Below are positions 18,967 to 27,071 of a stretch of DNA of 64,000 nt, one piece after another. Source of the stretch: Pyrinomonadaceae bacterium (lineage in GTDB: Bacteria; Acidobacteriota; Blastocatellia; Pyrinomonadales; Pyrinomonadaceae); assembly GCA_028284415.1 (NCBI GenBank), contig JANQRU010000004.1:930001-994000 (forward strand), read 5' to 3'. Made by a program: the position numbers and the translations under genes. The number at the start of each line of letters is the position of its first letter. Position 1 is the first letter of the stretch. The notes beneath the pieces are model-generated. The model was not told the origin of the DNA. It did not search any database and worked only from the letters and a program-made list of their open reading frames with translations.

Positions 18967-19389
18967 ATGAGTGAAGAACATATAGAAGAAAAAGACCAAG
19001 AACGAATGCGGAATGCGGCGATTCGTCTCACCATGATGCCGCGTGATACAAATCATCATGGAACGATCTTCGGCGGTGTGATTTTAAGCTACATAGACGT
19101 TGCGGGCGGTGTCGAAGCCGTTCGCTGCACAGGACATGATAGGTTTGTAACTGTAGCGATGAAAGAAGTTATTTTTCACGAACCCGTTTTTGTTGGTGAT
19201 TTGGTTAGTTTCTATGCCGAAACGAAAAAGGTCGGAAATACTTCAATAACGATTCAGGTCTTTGTCGAAGCCGAAAGATTCGGTTCGCGCGGACACGTCA
19301 TCAGAGTTACCGAAGCCGAACTTGTTTTTGTTGCGATAAACCAAAACCGCGAAAAAATGAAAATCAGAAGGTTAGTAGAAGTTGAATAA
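18967..19389 (+). CDS. Acyl-CoA thioesterase (hotdog fold, YciA/ACOT type)
   Basis: A 140-residue single hotdog domain. The motif NHHGTIFGGVILSYID, with catalytic-site residues after the HG turn, and the closing strand RGHVIRVTEAELVFVAI are typical for YciA-type acyl-CoA thioesterases that release CoA from acyl-CoA in the cytosol. These usually form hexamers. It sits between the hydrolase and truA, closely spaced, likely one transcript. Confidence 0.85.
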   Translation: MSEEHIEEKDQERMRNAAIRLTMMPRDTNHHGTIFGGVILSYIDVAGGVEAVRCTGHDRFVTVAMKEVIFHEPVFVGDLVSFYAETKKVGNTSITIQVFVEAERFGSRGHVIRVTEAELVFVAINQNREKMKIRRLVEVE

Positions 19390-19391
19390 TT

Positions 19392-19431
19392 ATAATCCAA
19401 AATCCGCAATTTAAAATCTAAAACCCAAAAT
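19392..19431. repeat. Half of an AATCCAAAATC-type dispersed repeat
   Basis: The spacer in front of truA is a loose tandem of a 9-10 base unit (AATCCAAAATCCGCAATTT, then AAATCTAAAACCCAAAATC). A second arm is not present. The same unit appears in inverted form between sodN and sodX (23411-23440) and near the iclR start (60173-60195). Confidence 0.5.
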
Positions 19432-19437
19432 CGAAAT

Positions 19438-20184
19438 ATGCCGAATTGGAAACTCGAAATTGAATATGAAGGAACACGTTATCGCGGATGGCAGGTTCAA
19501 AATAATGTAAAGACAATCCAAGGCGAATTGAACAAAGCCGCTTACCAACTTTTTTCGGGAAAGGTAAAAATTGTCGGAGCAGGGAGAACCGATGCGGGCG
19601 TTCACGCAATTGAGCAAATAGCACATCTTAATGTTTCCAAACTGAAAAAAGACATCCGCCCAAAGCAGATCCAATATGGTTTTAACGACTTGCTTCCGCA
19701 CGATATAAATATCTTAAAAGTGAAAAATGCTTCGGAGGATTTTCACGCTCTACACGACGCGGTAGGCAGACAATATCTCTACCAAATTTCCAAACGCCGA
19801 GCCGCCTTTGCGAAGAATTTTGTCTGGTGGGTGAAGGACGAATTGAATATGGAAGCAATGGCAGATGCGGCGAGAATGTTTATAGGTAAACACGATTTTT
19901 CTTCATTTGCTCAAAAGGACGAAACGAAAAATCAATCAACTAAAGTTACGGTCGAAAACGCAGAGATTTTTCTTGATGCAGATATGATCTGTTTTCGTAT
20001 CAAGGCAAATTATTTTCTATGGAAAATGGTTCGGCGAATTGTTGGAATGATCGTAGAGGTTGGACGTGGTAACTTATCTGATATAGCCGTAAAACGTATG
20101 CTCAAATATCCAACCAATGCACCCGCAAAATTTACCGCTCCTCCTTCAGGCTTATTTTTGGAAAAGGTTTTTTATAAAAAATAA
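19438..20184 (+). CDS. truA: tRNA pseudouridine(38-40) synthase
   Basis: A 248-residue enzyme that isomerises uridines 38-40 in tRNA anticodon arms. The start YEGTRYRGWQVQ and the catalytic motif GAGRTDAGVHA (nucleophile Asp) are diagnostic; the C-terminal KMVRRIVGMIVEVGRG motif is also present. Length is normal for bacterial TruA. Confidence 0.95.
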   Translation: MPNWKLEIEYEGTRYRGWQVQNNVKTIQGELNKAAYQLFSGKVKIVGAGRTDAGVHAIEQIAHLNVSKLKKDIRPKQIQYGFNDLLPHDINILKVKNASEDFHALHDAVGRQYLYQISKRRAAFAKNFVWWVKDELNMEAMADAARMFIGKHDFSSFAQKDETKNQSTKVTVENAEIFLDADMICFRIKANYFLWKMVRRIVGMIVEVGRGNLSDIAVKRMLKYPTNAPAKFTAPPSGLFLEKVFYKK

Positions 20185-20242
20185 GTGTTTTTTTACTGTG
20201 CTATACTTTCGGCAAATCCATTAACCCCAAAGAGAATTTCCT

Positions 20243-21655
20243 ATGAAAAGATTTGCCCTTTGCTTAACTTTTATCGTCACTCTTCTAGTTTTTGTTGGTT
20301 GTAATCAAACTGAACAAAACCAAACTTCCGAAACATCCCAAAACAAGAAAAAACCAAATATAATTTTAATTATTGGTGACGATCAAGGCTATCCGTATTT
20401 CGGTTTTATGGGAGCAGATTATGTAAACACACCAAATATGGACAAACTAGCGAAAAGCGGAACGCTTTTTACCGATGGTTATGTTCCCGAAAATCATTGT
20501 CGTCCGTCTTTGCAGACTTTGATGACGGGCACCTTACCGATTCAATATGAGCAAGAAGTCCAAAAACTCATCGAAAAAGAGAAAAAGGAAAATCGCCGTT
20601 ATAACGAACTTTCTGTTGAAGATAAAAAACTCTGGGAAAGAGATTTTCGGCATCACGCGATGAAGAATTTTGAGACCTTGCCTAAATATCTCGCAAAGGA
20701 AGGTTATGTTAGTTTCCAAGGTGGAAAATGGTGGGAATTTAAATATCAAAACGGTGGTTTCGACGAGGGAATGACGACAGGTTGGACTGAAGAAGAAAGA
20801 AAAGACGGCTCAAAATGGTTCAAGAAGTTTATGGGTGGAGATGGTTTGAAATTAGCCCGTGCAACGATTGAACCTGTCTATGATTTTATTGACAAAAATC
20901 CCGACAAACCATTTTTCATCTGGTATGCTCCCGAACTCCCGCATTATCCATTTGACGCACCCGACAAATACTACAATCAATACAAAGACAAAGAAGGTTT
21001 TACAGAATCTGCCAAGCGTTATTATGCAAACTGTACTTGGTTTGATGACGGGGTTGGTGAATTGGTTAAATATTTGAAAGAAAAGAACTTGTATGAAAAC
21101 ACACTCTTTGTTTATGTCAACGATAACGGTTGGGAACAAGCCCCGAATCAAGAGTTCAAAGGCGATGGTTTCCGCTGGAACAATGGTGGAGATAAAGGCA
21201 AACTTTCGATGTATGACCAATCATTTCGCACACCAATTATTTTTTCTTGGGAAGGGAAAATTAAAGGTGATGCACGCAAGAAAGATTTGATGGCAAGTGC
21301 CGATATTTTGCCGACGATTTTAGATTTAATCGGTGCGAAAGTTCCTGAAAACATCGAAGGGAAATCTTATAAATCGGTAATGTTGAATGATGAAAAAGGC
21401 AAGCGAGATGTAATTATCGGAAAAATAAATCAACTCCGTTCGGATGAAGATGCAATGGGTAGAAAAGCTGAAGGTTATTGGTTGCGTTCACCAAAATGGT
21501 TTTTCAAATGGAATGTAACCGACGATACGAAAGAACTTTTTGATATGGAAAAAGACCCGAATAATGACAAAGATGTTTTGAGCGAAAATCCAGAAGTTGA
21601 AAAAGAATTTATTGCAAAAATCGAAGAGTGGAAAAAGCAGATGGTTAGCAGATAA
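20243..21655 (+). CDS. Lipoprotein sulfatase (type I, formylglycine family)
   Basis: A 470-residue exported enzyme with a lipoprotein signal (lipobox LVFVGC, Cys20). Metal-binding Asp46/Asp47 are in IIGDDQGYPYFGFMG. The formylglycine site is HCRPSLQTLMTG with Cys86; the usual CxPxR arginine is replaced by leucine, a variant seen in some sulfatase-like hydrolases. A second metal site lies in VYVNDNGWEQ. It would cut sulfate esters in the periplasm or at the surface. A dioxygenase gene starts 3 bases after the stop, so they are co-transcribed. Confidence 0.85.
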   Translation: MKRFALCLTFIVTLLVFVGCNQTEQNQTSETSQNKKKPNIILIIGDDQGYPYFGFMGADYVNTPNMDKLAKSGTLFTDGYVPENHCRPSLQTLMTGTLPIQYEQEVQKLIEKEKKENRRYNELSVEDKKLWERDFRHHAMKNFETLPKYLAKEGYVSFQGGKWWEFKYQNGGFDEGMTTGWTEEERKDGSKWFKKFMGGDGLKLARATIEPVYDFIDKNPDKPFFIWYAPELPHYPFDAPDKYYNQYKDKEGFTESAKRYYANCTWFDDGVGELVKYLKEKNLYENTLFVYVNDNGWEQAPNQEFKGDGFRWNNGGDKGKLSMYDQSFRTPIIFSWEGKIKGDARKKDLMASADILPTILDLIGAKVPENIEGKSYKSVMLNDEKGKRDVIIGKINQLRSDEDAMGRKAEGYWLRSPKWFFKWNVTDDTKELFDMEKDPNNDKDVLSENPEVEKEFIAKIEEWKKQMVSR

Positions 21656-21657
21656 CT

Positions 21658-22467
21658 ATGGCTAATTTTGAATTGGACAGCAAATACAAAATCACCAAAA
21701 AACAAACTGAAACCTTTCAAAACAAAGGTCATATTTTATTGAAAAATGTGGCTTCAAAAGATGACATCTCGCATTTTCAGCCGATCATAAATAAGGCTTG
21801 CAAAAAACATAATCCTGAAACCAGAAAACTAGAAGAAAGAGATACTTACGGCAAGGCTTTTTTGCAAACTATGAATCTTTGGCAAGTTGATGAAGAGGTT
21901 AAAAAGTTCGTTTTTGCCAAAAGATTTGCACAGATAGCGGCAGATCTGCTGGGCGTTGAAAAAGTTAGACTTTATCACGATCAGGCACTTTTTAAAGAAC
22001 CGAACGGTGGTCACACACCTTGGCATCAAGACCAGTATTATTGGGCTTTGGATACGGATAAAACAATCACAATGTGGATGCCACTCGTGGATATTACAAA
22101 GGAAATGGGAATGCTTACATTTGCGAGCGGTTCAAATTTGGAAGGTTATATCGAAGCCAAAGAGATTTCGGATTTTACCGAAGAATTATTTGAACAATAT
22201 GTCATTGAAAAACAATTTCTAATCGAAACTCCTAAATTTATGAAAGCAGGTGATGCGATGTTTCACAGCGGTTTGACGATTCATTCTGCTCCCGAAAATC
22301 AATCTGAAACCAAGATGCGTGAGGTGATGACAATCATTTATTTTGCTGATGGAACAAAAGTTTCAAAACCGAACAATAAACACCAAGAAGCCGATAGAGT
22401 TAAATGGCTTGGAAGCATTGAGCCGGGCGAACTAGCGGCTTCGGAATTAAATCCTGTTTTAAATTAG
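21658..22467 (+). CDS. Phytanoyl-CoA dioxygenase (PhyH) family Fe(II)/2-oxoglutarate enzyme
   Basis: A 269-residue cytosolic oxygenase. The iron ligands are visible as HTPWHQDQYYW (HxD) and the distal His in FHSGLTIHSAP, followed by a 2-oxoglutarate-binding Arg region (KMREVMTIIYF). WMPLVDITKEMGMLTFASGS is a standard PhyH core. The substrate is unknown. It overlaps no gene but is only 2 bases from the sulfatase, so both may act on one sulfated or lipid substrate; that is inference. Confidence 0.85.
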   Translation: MANFELDSKYKITKKQTETFQNKGHILLKNVASKDDISHFQPIINKACKKHNPETRKLEERDTYGKAFLQTMNLWQVDEEVKKFVFAKRFAQIAADLLGVEKVRLYHDQALFKEPNGGHTPWHQDQYYWALDTDKTITMWMPLVDITKEMGMLTFASGSNLEGYIEAKEISDFTEELFEQYVIEKQFLIETPKFMKAGDAMFHSGLTIHSAPENQSETKMREVMTIIYFADGTKVSKPNNKHQEADRVKWLGSIEPGELAASELNPVLN

Positions 22468-22566
22468 CACTTTGAAATAGCCTCGCTTGCTTTTCGCTTC
22501 TTTCTTTCCTAAAGTCAAAGTATAGAAGTTCTACAAATTCAAAAAAGCAGGAGTTTAAAAAAACTT

Positions 22567-22899
22567 ATGCCAACAATTACTGCAGAAACAGCTAACGGCG
22601 AAGTCGCATTTGAAGCGGCTGAAGACAGAAAATTAGTTTTAGCACTTGAAGATAATGGCGTTGACATCTTGCATCGTTGTGGTGGAAATGCAAAATGCAC
22701 GACCTGTCGCGTGGATGTTTTGTCAGGTGATCCGGGTGAGATCGGTGATGCGGAAAAAGCTATTCTTTCGGCAAAAACCGATTTAGGCGATCACACAAGG
22801 CTTTCATGCCAAGTTCGCTGCAATGATGATTTGCATATTAAAGTGCTTCGGCAAGCAAGCGTCGAAGGAATTGATGCAGGCGGAAGACCTGTCGAGTAA
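22567..22899 (+). CDS. Plant-type [2Fe-2S] ferredoxin
   Basis: A 110-residue electron carrier. Cluster ligands are Cys38, Cys44 and Cys47 in HRCGGNAKCTTCRV and Cys81 in LSCQV. An acidic first half is typical. It lies upstream of the Ni-SOD gene (gap 37 bases) and downstream of the PhyH gene (99 bases), and could serve the dioxygenase or another oxidoreductase. Confidence 0.9.
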   Translation: MPTITAETANGEVAFEAAEDRKLVLALEDNGVDILHRCGGNAKCTTCRVDVLSGDPGEIGDAEKAILSAKTDLGDHTRLSCQVRCNDDLHIKVLRQASVEGIDAGGRPVE

Positions 22900-22936
22900 C
22901 AAAGATTTTTATAATAAAAGAACAAGGAGAGGAATA

Positions 22937-23401
22937 ATGATTAAAAAAGTTAAGAAAGTTTTATTAGATTTAGCACCAACAAATATTGCGAAAGCACACT
23001 GCGATGGACCATGCGGAGTTTATGATCCGGCTTCGACACGTATCGCAGCAGAAGCGGTTCTTTCAATGACCAAGAAAATTTTGGATTTGAAAAAGCCTGA
23101 AGATGAAGCAGGACAAGCGGCTTATGCAAATACGCTCGCACGTTATATTTCAATCAAAGAAGAGCAAGCTCAAGAAGCAAAAGATGAAGCTTTGATTCTC
23201 TGGACGGATTATTTTAAGCCTGAGCATTTGGAAAAATATCCTGATCTAACGAACGTTTTCTGGAAAACAGCAAAACTTTGCTCTGCTTGCAAGCAAGAGG
23301 TCAGCCTTGAACACGCGGAAGAATTAATGGATCACGTAAAAAGAATCCACGAAATGTTCTGGGACAGCAAAGGACGCGATGTTGAGTGGTACACAACATA
23401 A
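22937..23401 (+). CDS. sodN: Nickel-type superoxide dismutase precursor
   Basis: A 154-residue protein. The Ni-hook HCDGPCGVYDP starts at residue 21, so a 20-residue propeptide ending IAKA must be removed to expose His21, the axial ligand; Cys22 and Cys26 are the nickel thiolates. The rest is the four-helix domain (LWTDYFKPEHLEKYPDL, HEMFWDSKGRDVEWYTT). It converts superoxide to hydrogen peroxide and oxygen. ATG 22937 is chosen because AAGGAGAGG precedes it and because it yields the right propeptide; a longer upstream frame overlaps ferredoxin and is not real. The matching protease gene sodX follows. The hook has Gly where many homologues have Leu. Confidence 0.95.
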   Translation: MIKKVKKVLLDLAPTNIAKAHCDGPCGVYDPASTRIAAEAVLSMTKKILDLKKPEDEAGQAAYANTLARYISIKEEQAQEAKDEALILWTDYFKPEHLEKYPDLTNVFWKTAKLCSACKQEVSLEHAEELMDHVKRIHEMFWDSKGRDVEWYTT

Positions 23402-23423
23402 ATAAATTTTGATTTTAGATTTT

Positions 23424-23457
23424 GGATTGCGGATTTTTATTAGTTCGCAATCCTTTT
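23424..23457 (+). repeat. Hairpin between sodN and sodX (GGATTGCG/CGCAATCC)
   Basis: An exact 8-bp stem (23424-23431 with 23446-23453), a 14-base loop and TTTT after it. The left side also carries the AGATTTTGGATT unit of the dispersed repeat seen upstream of truA. It may trim or partly terminate sodN mRNA before sodX. Confidence 0.5.
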
Positions 23458-23471
23458 CAATTTAAACTGAA

Positions 23472-23810
23472 ATGAAAACATTGCCTGAAGCGAGTTTTTA
23501 TCAAATAGGATTAGTTCTCCTCGGATATTTGCACAAATATGTTTGCGAAGGACCTTCGATGAATCCAACTTTGGAAGACGGGGAAGTCGTTTTGGTTGAT
23601 AAAAACGCTAGAATAGAAATTGGGGACATTGTCGTTGCAAGACACCCCTTCGAAATCGGCACCGAAGTTGTCAAAAGAGTTGAGCGAATCAATGACAGAG
23701 AACATTATTTTTTGGTTGGTGATAATCCCCAATTCAGCACCGACAGCCGCGATTACGGAGCAGTTACGAAAGAATATATTATCGGAAAAGCTGTTGCTCG
23801 ATCGTTTTAA
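23472..23810 (+). CDS. sodX: Nickel superoxide dismutase maturation protease
   Basis: A 112-residue S26-family (signal-peptidase-like) protease. The dyad is Ser29 in CEGPSMNPTL and Lys68 in EVVKRVE, with the C-terminal box LVGDNPQFSTDSRDYG. It lacks the membrane anchor and extra domains of LepB, as expected for SodX, which cuts the SodN propeptide to free the nickel-binding N-terminus. Location right behind sodN supports the assignment. Confidence 0.9.
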   Translation: MKTLPEASFYQIGLVLLGYLHKYVCEGPSMNPTLEDGEVVLVDKNARIEIGDIVVARHPFEIGTEVVKRVERINDREHYFLVGDNPQFSTDSRDYGAVTKEYIIGKAVARSF

Positions 23811-23812
23811 AA

Positions 23813-23868
23813 GAGAGCAGAAAGCGGTGAGCAGAAATTTGAAAAACTGCTCACCGCTTACCGCTTAC
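23813..23868. repeat. Inverted repeat AGCAGAAAGCGGTGAGCAG between sodX and cysO-moeZ
   Basis: Arms 23813-23834 and 23847-23868 pair at 18 of 22 positions, the inner 13 exactly (AGCGGTGAGCAG core). It lies between convergent genes and could double as a terminator for either, although no clear T-run follows. Confidence 0.7.
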
Positions 23869-23873
23869 TCCCT

Positions 23874-25325
23874 TTAATACTTCGGTACAGACGGATCAAT
23901 TTCGTCGGACCACGCACCGATTCCGCCTTTTAGGTTTATCAAACGTCCTGAAAAACCTGCTTCCTGCAATTTCTTAATCGCTTTTGCACTTCGCACGCCA
24001 CCTTTGCAGTTGACGACCGTTGTACGATTTTCGTCGATTTCATTTCTGCGTTTAACGACATCACCGAGTGGGATTAATTTTGTATTTGGAATCTTCGCGA
24101 TTTCATATTCATGTGGTTCTCGCACATCAATTAGTTGCAAATCTTCACCTGCATCAAGCCGTTGCTTTAATTCCGTTGCGGTAATTTCTTCCAAAGTTTC
24201 TTGCCTTTCCTCGACCGCATTCGGTAAACCGCAAAACTCTTCATAATCAATCAATTCCGTAACTGTCGGATTATCACCGCAAACGGGACAATCGGGATTT
24301 TTGCGAAGTTTGACCTGCCGGAAATTCATCGCCCAGGCATCAAATAAAAGCAGACGATTGAGCAGAATTCCTTCCGCTCCCAAGATTACTTTGATAACCT
24401 CGTTTGCCTGAATTGAACCGACAATTCCGGGCAAAACGCCTAAAACTCCGCCTTCCGCACAACTTGGAACTAAACCCGGTGGTGGCGGTTCGGGATATAA
24501 ACATCTGTAGCAAGCTCCTTTTTCTGCCCAGAAAACACTTGCCTGTCCTTCAAAACGAAAGATTGAACCATAAACATTTGGCTTGCCCGTCAAAACGGAA
24601 GCATCGTTGACCAAATAACGAGTCGGAAAATTATCTGTTCCATCAACAATCACATCGAAATCTTTAAAGAGTTTGAGAGCGTTTTCGCTGGTTAAGCGAG
24701 TTTCAAATGCCTCGACATTTGTGTTTGGATTGATGTCTTCTAAACGGTCTTTTGCCGACGCGATTTTTGGGCGTCCAACATCTTTTGTGCCGTGCAGAAT
24801 CTGGCGTTGGAGATTCGATTCATCAACGACATCAAAATCAACCACGCCAAGCGTTCCGATTCCAGCCGCCGCCAAATACAATCCCAAAGGCGAACCCAAA
24901 CCGCCCGTGCCGATCATTAAAACTCTTGCATTTTTTAGTTTTCGCTGACCTTCCAAACCGACTTCCGGCAAGATCAGATGCCTTGAATATCTGGCATATT
25001 CTTCCTGTGTTAATTCCGGCAAATCGCTCTTCGCTCTTGCTTGACCCGCCAAGTTTCCACCCGCAATCGAAGGCACGATCAAAACTTCACCACCTTCGGC
25101 AACCGCTGTTTCCGTGCCATTCAAATCACGTATATCTTCATCGCCGACATAAACATTGACAAAACTTCTCAATTCATCATCTTTGTATAAATGCGTGCGA
25201 AGTTCCGAGTGTTCCGTTGTTAATTTCTCCAACGCTTCACCCGCCGTTTTCGCTTCGACCTCAATTTCCGAATTTCCCTCAGCAAACTGCCTCAAAGGCG
25301 TCGGAATTATTACTTTTACTCCCAT
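23874..25325 (-). CDS. Fusion: CysO/MoaD-like sulfur carrier + MoeZ-type adenylyltransferase/sulfurtransferase
   Basis: A 483-residue three-part protein. Residues 1-90 are a ubiquitin-like sulfur carrier (VKVIIPTPLRQFAEG, FVNVYVGDEDIRDLNG) ending in the diglycine Gly89-Gly90 (VPSIAGG). Residues about 105-345 are a ThiF/MoeB E1-like domain (RHLILPEVGLEGQRKL, GTGGLGSPLG nucleotide loop; zinc cysteines in CYRCLYPEPP and CPVCGDNP). Residues about 385-483 are a rhodanese with active-site Cys in VNCKGGVRSA. In Mycobacterium, separate CysO and MoeZ make a thiocarboxylate that feeds CysM. Here the carrier is fused to its activator, so its diglycine is internal and would need to be cut. AAGGAG lies 8 bases before ATG. 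Third gene of the cysM-mec operon. Confidence 0.88.
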   Translation of the reverse strand: MGVKVIIPTPLRQFAEGNSEIEVEAKTAGEALEKLTTEHSELRTHLYKDDELRSFVNVYVGDEDIRDLNGTETAVAEGGEVLIVPSIAGGNLAGQARAKSDLPELTQEEYARYSRHLILPEVGLEGQRKLKNARVLMIGTGGLGSPLGLYLAAAGIGTLGVVDFDVVDESNLQRQILHGTKDVGRPKIASAKDRLEDINPNTNVEAFETRLTSENALKLFKDFDVIVDGTDNFPTRYLVNDASVLTGKPNVYGSIFRFEGQASVFWAEKGACYRCLYPEPPPPGLVPSCAEGGVLGVLPGIVGSIQANEVIKVILGAEGILLNRLLLFDAWAMNFRQVKLRKNPDCPVCGDNPTVTELIDYEEFCGLPNAVEERQETLEEITATELKQRLDAGEDLQLIDVREPHEYEIAKIPNTKLIPLGDVVKRRNEIDENRTTVVNCKGGVRSAKAIKKLQEAGFSGRLINLKGGIGAWSDEIDPSVPKY

Positions 25326-25360
25326 TATTATTACTCCTTGATAAATATAAAAACCTTTTA

Positions 25361-25463
25361 TTAATCACAGATGAATACAGATTTCCTCAGATTCTTTCAG
25401 ATATTTTTATAAATGCTTTTAATTATTACCCATCTGTTTTTATCTGCATTTATCTGTGGTTAA
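25361..25463. repeat. Inverted repeat, family TTAACCACAGATGAATACAGAT
   Basis: Arms 25361-25382 and 25442-25463 pair at 19 of 22 positions. Each arm repeats an ACAGAT/ATCTGT unit. The right arm starts at the stop codon of the JAMM gene: its TAA is inside the repeat. The same family sits behind hisH with the same junction. Confidence 0.75.
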
Positions 25464-25885
25464 ATTTCTTTTATCTCTTCCTCGTTAAACTTCGACCGAT
25501 CATTTTCCAATTCCCATGAACGCACACCTTTTGCCACGCCCTTCATTACCGAAACGATTATGTAAGACCAAACGGGCAAAGCGTGTTCGAGATCGAAATC
25601 AGACGGAATTGCCGGATGATCGGGATGCGAATGATAATTGCCGATAACATCCAAACCTTTCCCATGTGCGTATTTTTCGCCACGCATCAGATCCTTTGGC
25701 GTAATCAAAGAACGATTATGCTGTGCTTCCGTTTCGCGTGCGTTTTCAATCAGAAAAATCTCTAAAACCTCCTTTTCGCCATCGTCATTAAATTTCCCGA
25801 TCAGCAAACCGCAACACTCATACGGAAAAGTTTCCTCGCCGTGTTTTTTTATTTCCTCAATTTGTTTTTCGTTAATCAAAATCAT
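25460..25885 (-). CDS. mec: JAMM/MPN+ metalloprotease (Mec-type, CysO-cysteine peptidase)
   Basis: A 141-residue zinc protease. The JAMM motif is complete: Glu23 in PYECCGLL, His85-x-His87-Pro in YHSHPDHPAIPSDFD with Ser95 and Asp98. In the Mycobacterium pathway, Mec cuts cysteine from the C-terminus of CysO-Cys. Here it lies between cysM and the CysO-MoeZ fusion, so it could also release the carrier domain from the fusion at Gly-Gly; the latter is inference. It starts 39 bases after cysM. Confidence 0.85.
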   Translation of the reverse strand: MILINEKQIEEIKKHGEETFPYECCGLLIGKFNDDGEKEVLEIFLIENARETEAQHNRSLITPKDLMRGEKYAHGKGLDVIGNYHSHPDHPAIPSDFDLEHALPVWSYIIVSVMKGVAKGVRSWELENDRSKFNEEEIKEI

Positions 25886-25924
25886 TGATTTTTACACCCT
25901 TACTAACGTGCGGGTTTCTGCCAT

Positions 25925-26872
25925 TTACTCCCAAAAATTTTCACTCAAATATTTCCCGCCGCCATCGCAGAGAACGGTTACAATAACCGCTGGTTCATTC
26001 CTTTCGCTCAATTCTCTTGCCAAACGAACCGCCGCAAAGACATTTGCTCCGGCACTTACGCCGACGAATAAGCCTTCTTCTTTCGCTAATTTTTTTGTCA
26101 TCCCGAAGGCGTCTTCAGTTTCGACTTCCGTTTCTTTGTCGGCAATTTTCGCGTCGTAAATTCCCGGAACGATTGCTGTTTCGAGGTGTTTCATTCCTTC
26201 GAGTCCGTGTAAGGGAGAATCGGGCTGTATTGAGATGGTCTTGATTTTGGGATTTATCTCTTTTAATTTTCGGCTTGTTCCGATAAAGGTTCCGGTTGTT
26301 CCTAAACCTGCGACAAAATGTGTGATTCGATTTTTGGTTTGTTGCCAGATTTCATTTGCGGTTGAATTGTAATGTGCTTGCCAGTTTGCTTCATTGTTGT
26401 ATTGGTCAAGATAGACGTATTTTTCGGGGAATTCTTCGACCAATTCTTTTGCTTTGATTTGCGAAGCGTCAGTTCCGCTCATTGGGTCGGTTTCGATGAT
26501 TTTCGCACCGTAGATTTTCAAAATCTTTTTGCGTTCGGGCGAAGCGTTAGCGGGCAAAGTCAGAGTCAATTTATAACCGCGAGCCGCCGCGATCATTGCA
26601 TAAGCAATTCCTGTATTTCCGCTTGTCGCATCCAAAATCGTTTTATCTTTTGTCAAAACACCACGTTTTTCAGCATCAAGAATCATCGCCAACGCCGCTC
26701 TATCTTTAACCGAACCGCCCGGATTTAGATGTTCTGCTTTAGCATAAACCTCAACTTTCGCAGATAAATCTTTCGTGATCCGATGCAGACGAATCAGAGG
26801 CGTGTCGCCGATCTGAGATTCTAAAAAACTCTCGTCTTCTACTTCTTTTTTCCTTACTTTTGCCGTGTCCAT
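25925..26872 (-). CDS. cysM: Cysteine synthase, CysM type (probably CysO-thiocarboxylate dependent)
   Basis: A 315-residue PLP enzyme. The Schiff-base Lys56 is in NPGGSVKDRAA, the substrate loop is TSGNTG (84-89), and the phosphate-binding motif is GLGTTGT. THFVAGLGTTGT and the overall text resemble the Mycobacterium CysM that joins O-phosphoserine with sulfur carried on CysO. Genes for a JAMM protease and a CysO fusion follow in the same direction, which supports this over an ordinary CysK. About 20 extra residues precede the domain. There is no Shine-Dalgarno: the ATG comes directly after a terminator T-run (TTTTTTATAAAAG). Transcription is probably controlled by the attenuator at 26881-27100. 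Confidence 0.88.
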   Translation of the reverse strand: MDTAKVRKKEVEDESFLESQIGDTPLIRLHRITKDLSAKVEVYAKAEHLNPGGSVKDRAALAMILDAEKRGVLTKDKTILDATSGNTGIAYAMIAAARGYKLTLTLPANASPERKKILKIYGAKIIETDPMSGTDASQIKAKELVEEFPEKYVYLDQYNNEANWQAHYNSTANEIWQQTKNRITHFVAGLGTTGTFIGTSRKLKEINPKIKTISIQPDSPLHGLEGMKHLETAIVPGIYDAKIADKETEVETEDAFGMTKKLAKEEGLFVGVSAGANVFAAVRLARELSERNEPAVIVTVLCDGGGKYLSENFWE

Positions 26873-26880
26873 CTTTTATA

Positions 26881-26927
26881 AAAAAGGAAAAACGGTCGTG
26901 AATTTATTCCATATTCACGACCGTTTT
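26881..26927 (-). terminator. Intrinsic terminator in the cysM leader (attenuator)
   Basis: On the minus strand a perfect 15-bp stem (5' arm 26927-26913, 3' arm 26903-26889; core ACGGTCGTGAAT) with a 9-base loop is followed by a U-rich tract (TTTTCCTTTTTT-like) that ends 8 bases before the cysM start codon. It lies downstream of nothing but the Cys leader peptide, so it must act on cysM transcription itself. Confidence 0.88.
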
Positions 26928-27027
26928 GTTTAATGCTTTATATAATTTTAGAAATTACTGCTTTATAAACCTCAGCCGTGATGCCGTTTTCTTACAGCAA
27001 CAGATACACATCATTTTATTCGGCTGA
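26915..27027 (-). promoter_or_regulatory. Cysteine attenuator: mutually exclusive pairings in the cysM leader
   Basis: Segment 1 (TCAGCCG, 27027-27021), segment 2 (TCACGGCTGA, 26981-26972) and segment 3 (CGGTCGTGA, 26923-26915) can pair 1:2 over 7 bp or 2:3 over 9 bp (two G-U). Segment 3 also forms the terminator 5' arm. The Cys codons lie between segments 1 and 2. A ribosome stalled at Cys codons would cover segment 1, free 2 to pair with 3 and prevent termination. The pairings are seen; the regulation is inferred. Confidence 0.75.
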
Positions 27028-27038
27028 TTAAATTTCAT
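26955..27038 (-). CDS. Cysteine-rich leader peptide of the cysM operon
   Basis: A 27-codon reading frame, ATG at 27038 to TAA at 26955, directly upstream of the terminator that precedes cysM. It begins MKFNQPNKMM and then has CICCCKK: Cys at residues 11, 13, 14 and 15, four of five consecutive codons. Cysteine is normally rare, and the place in front of a cysteine-biosynthesis operon is what an attenuation leader would have. No strong Shine-Dalgarno is seen; a start at Met9 or Met10 is also possible and keeps all Cys codons. The peptide itself is probably not functional; its translation is the signal. Confidence 0.82.
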   Translation of the reverse strand: MKFNQPNKMMCICCCKKTASRLRFIKQ

Positions 27039-27071
27039 AACTTGAATCTTTACAAAAAAGTCAATAATCTA

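Noticed and set aside
22823-22936. Longer N-terminus for Ni-SOD overlapping the ferredoxin gene
   Set aside because: AAGGAGAGG before ATG 22937 and the 20-residue propeptide both support the shorter start.
24752-25159. Open frame opposite the CysO-MoeZ fusion
   Set aside because: Shadow of a confidently identified gene, no family features.
26889-26927. Terminator of lipA or of another plus-strand gene
   Set aside because: No plus-strand gene lies upstream of it; on the minus strand it sits exactly between the leader peptide and cysM.
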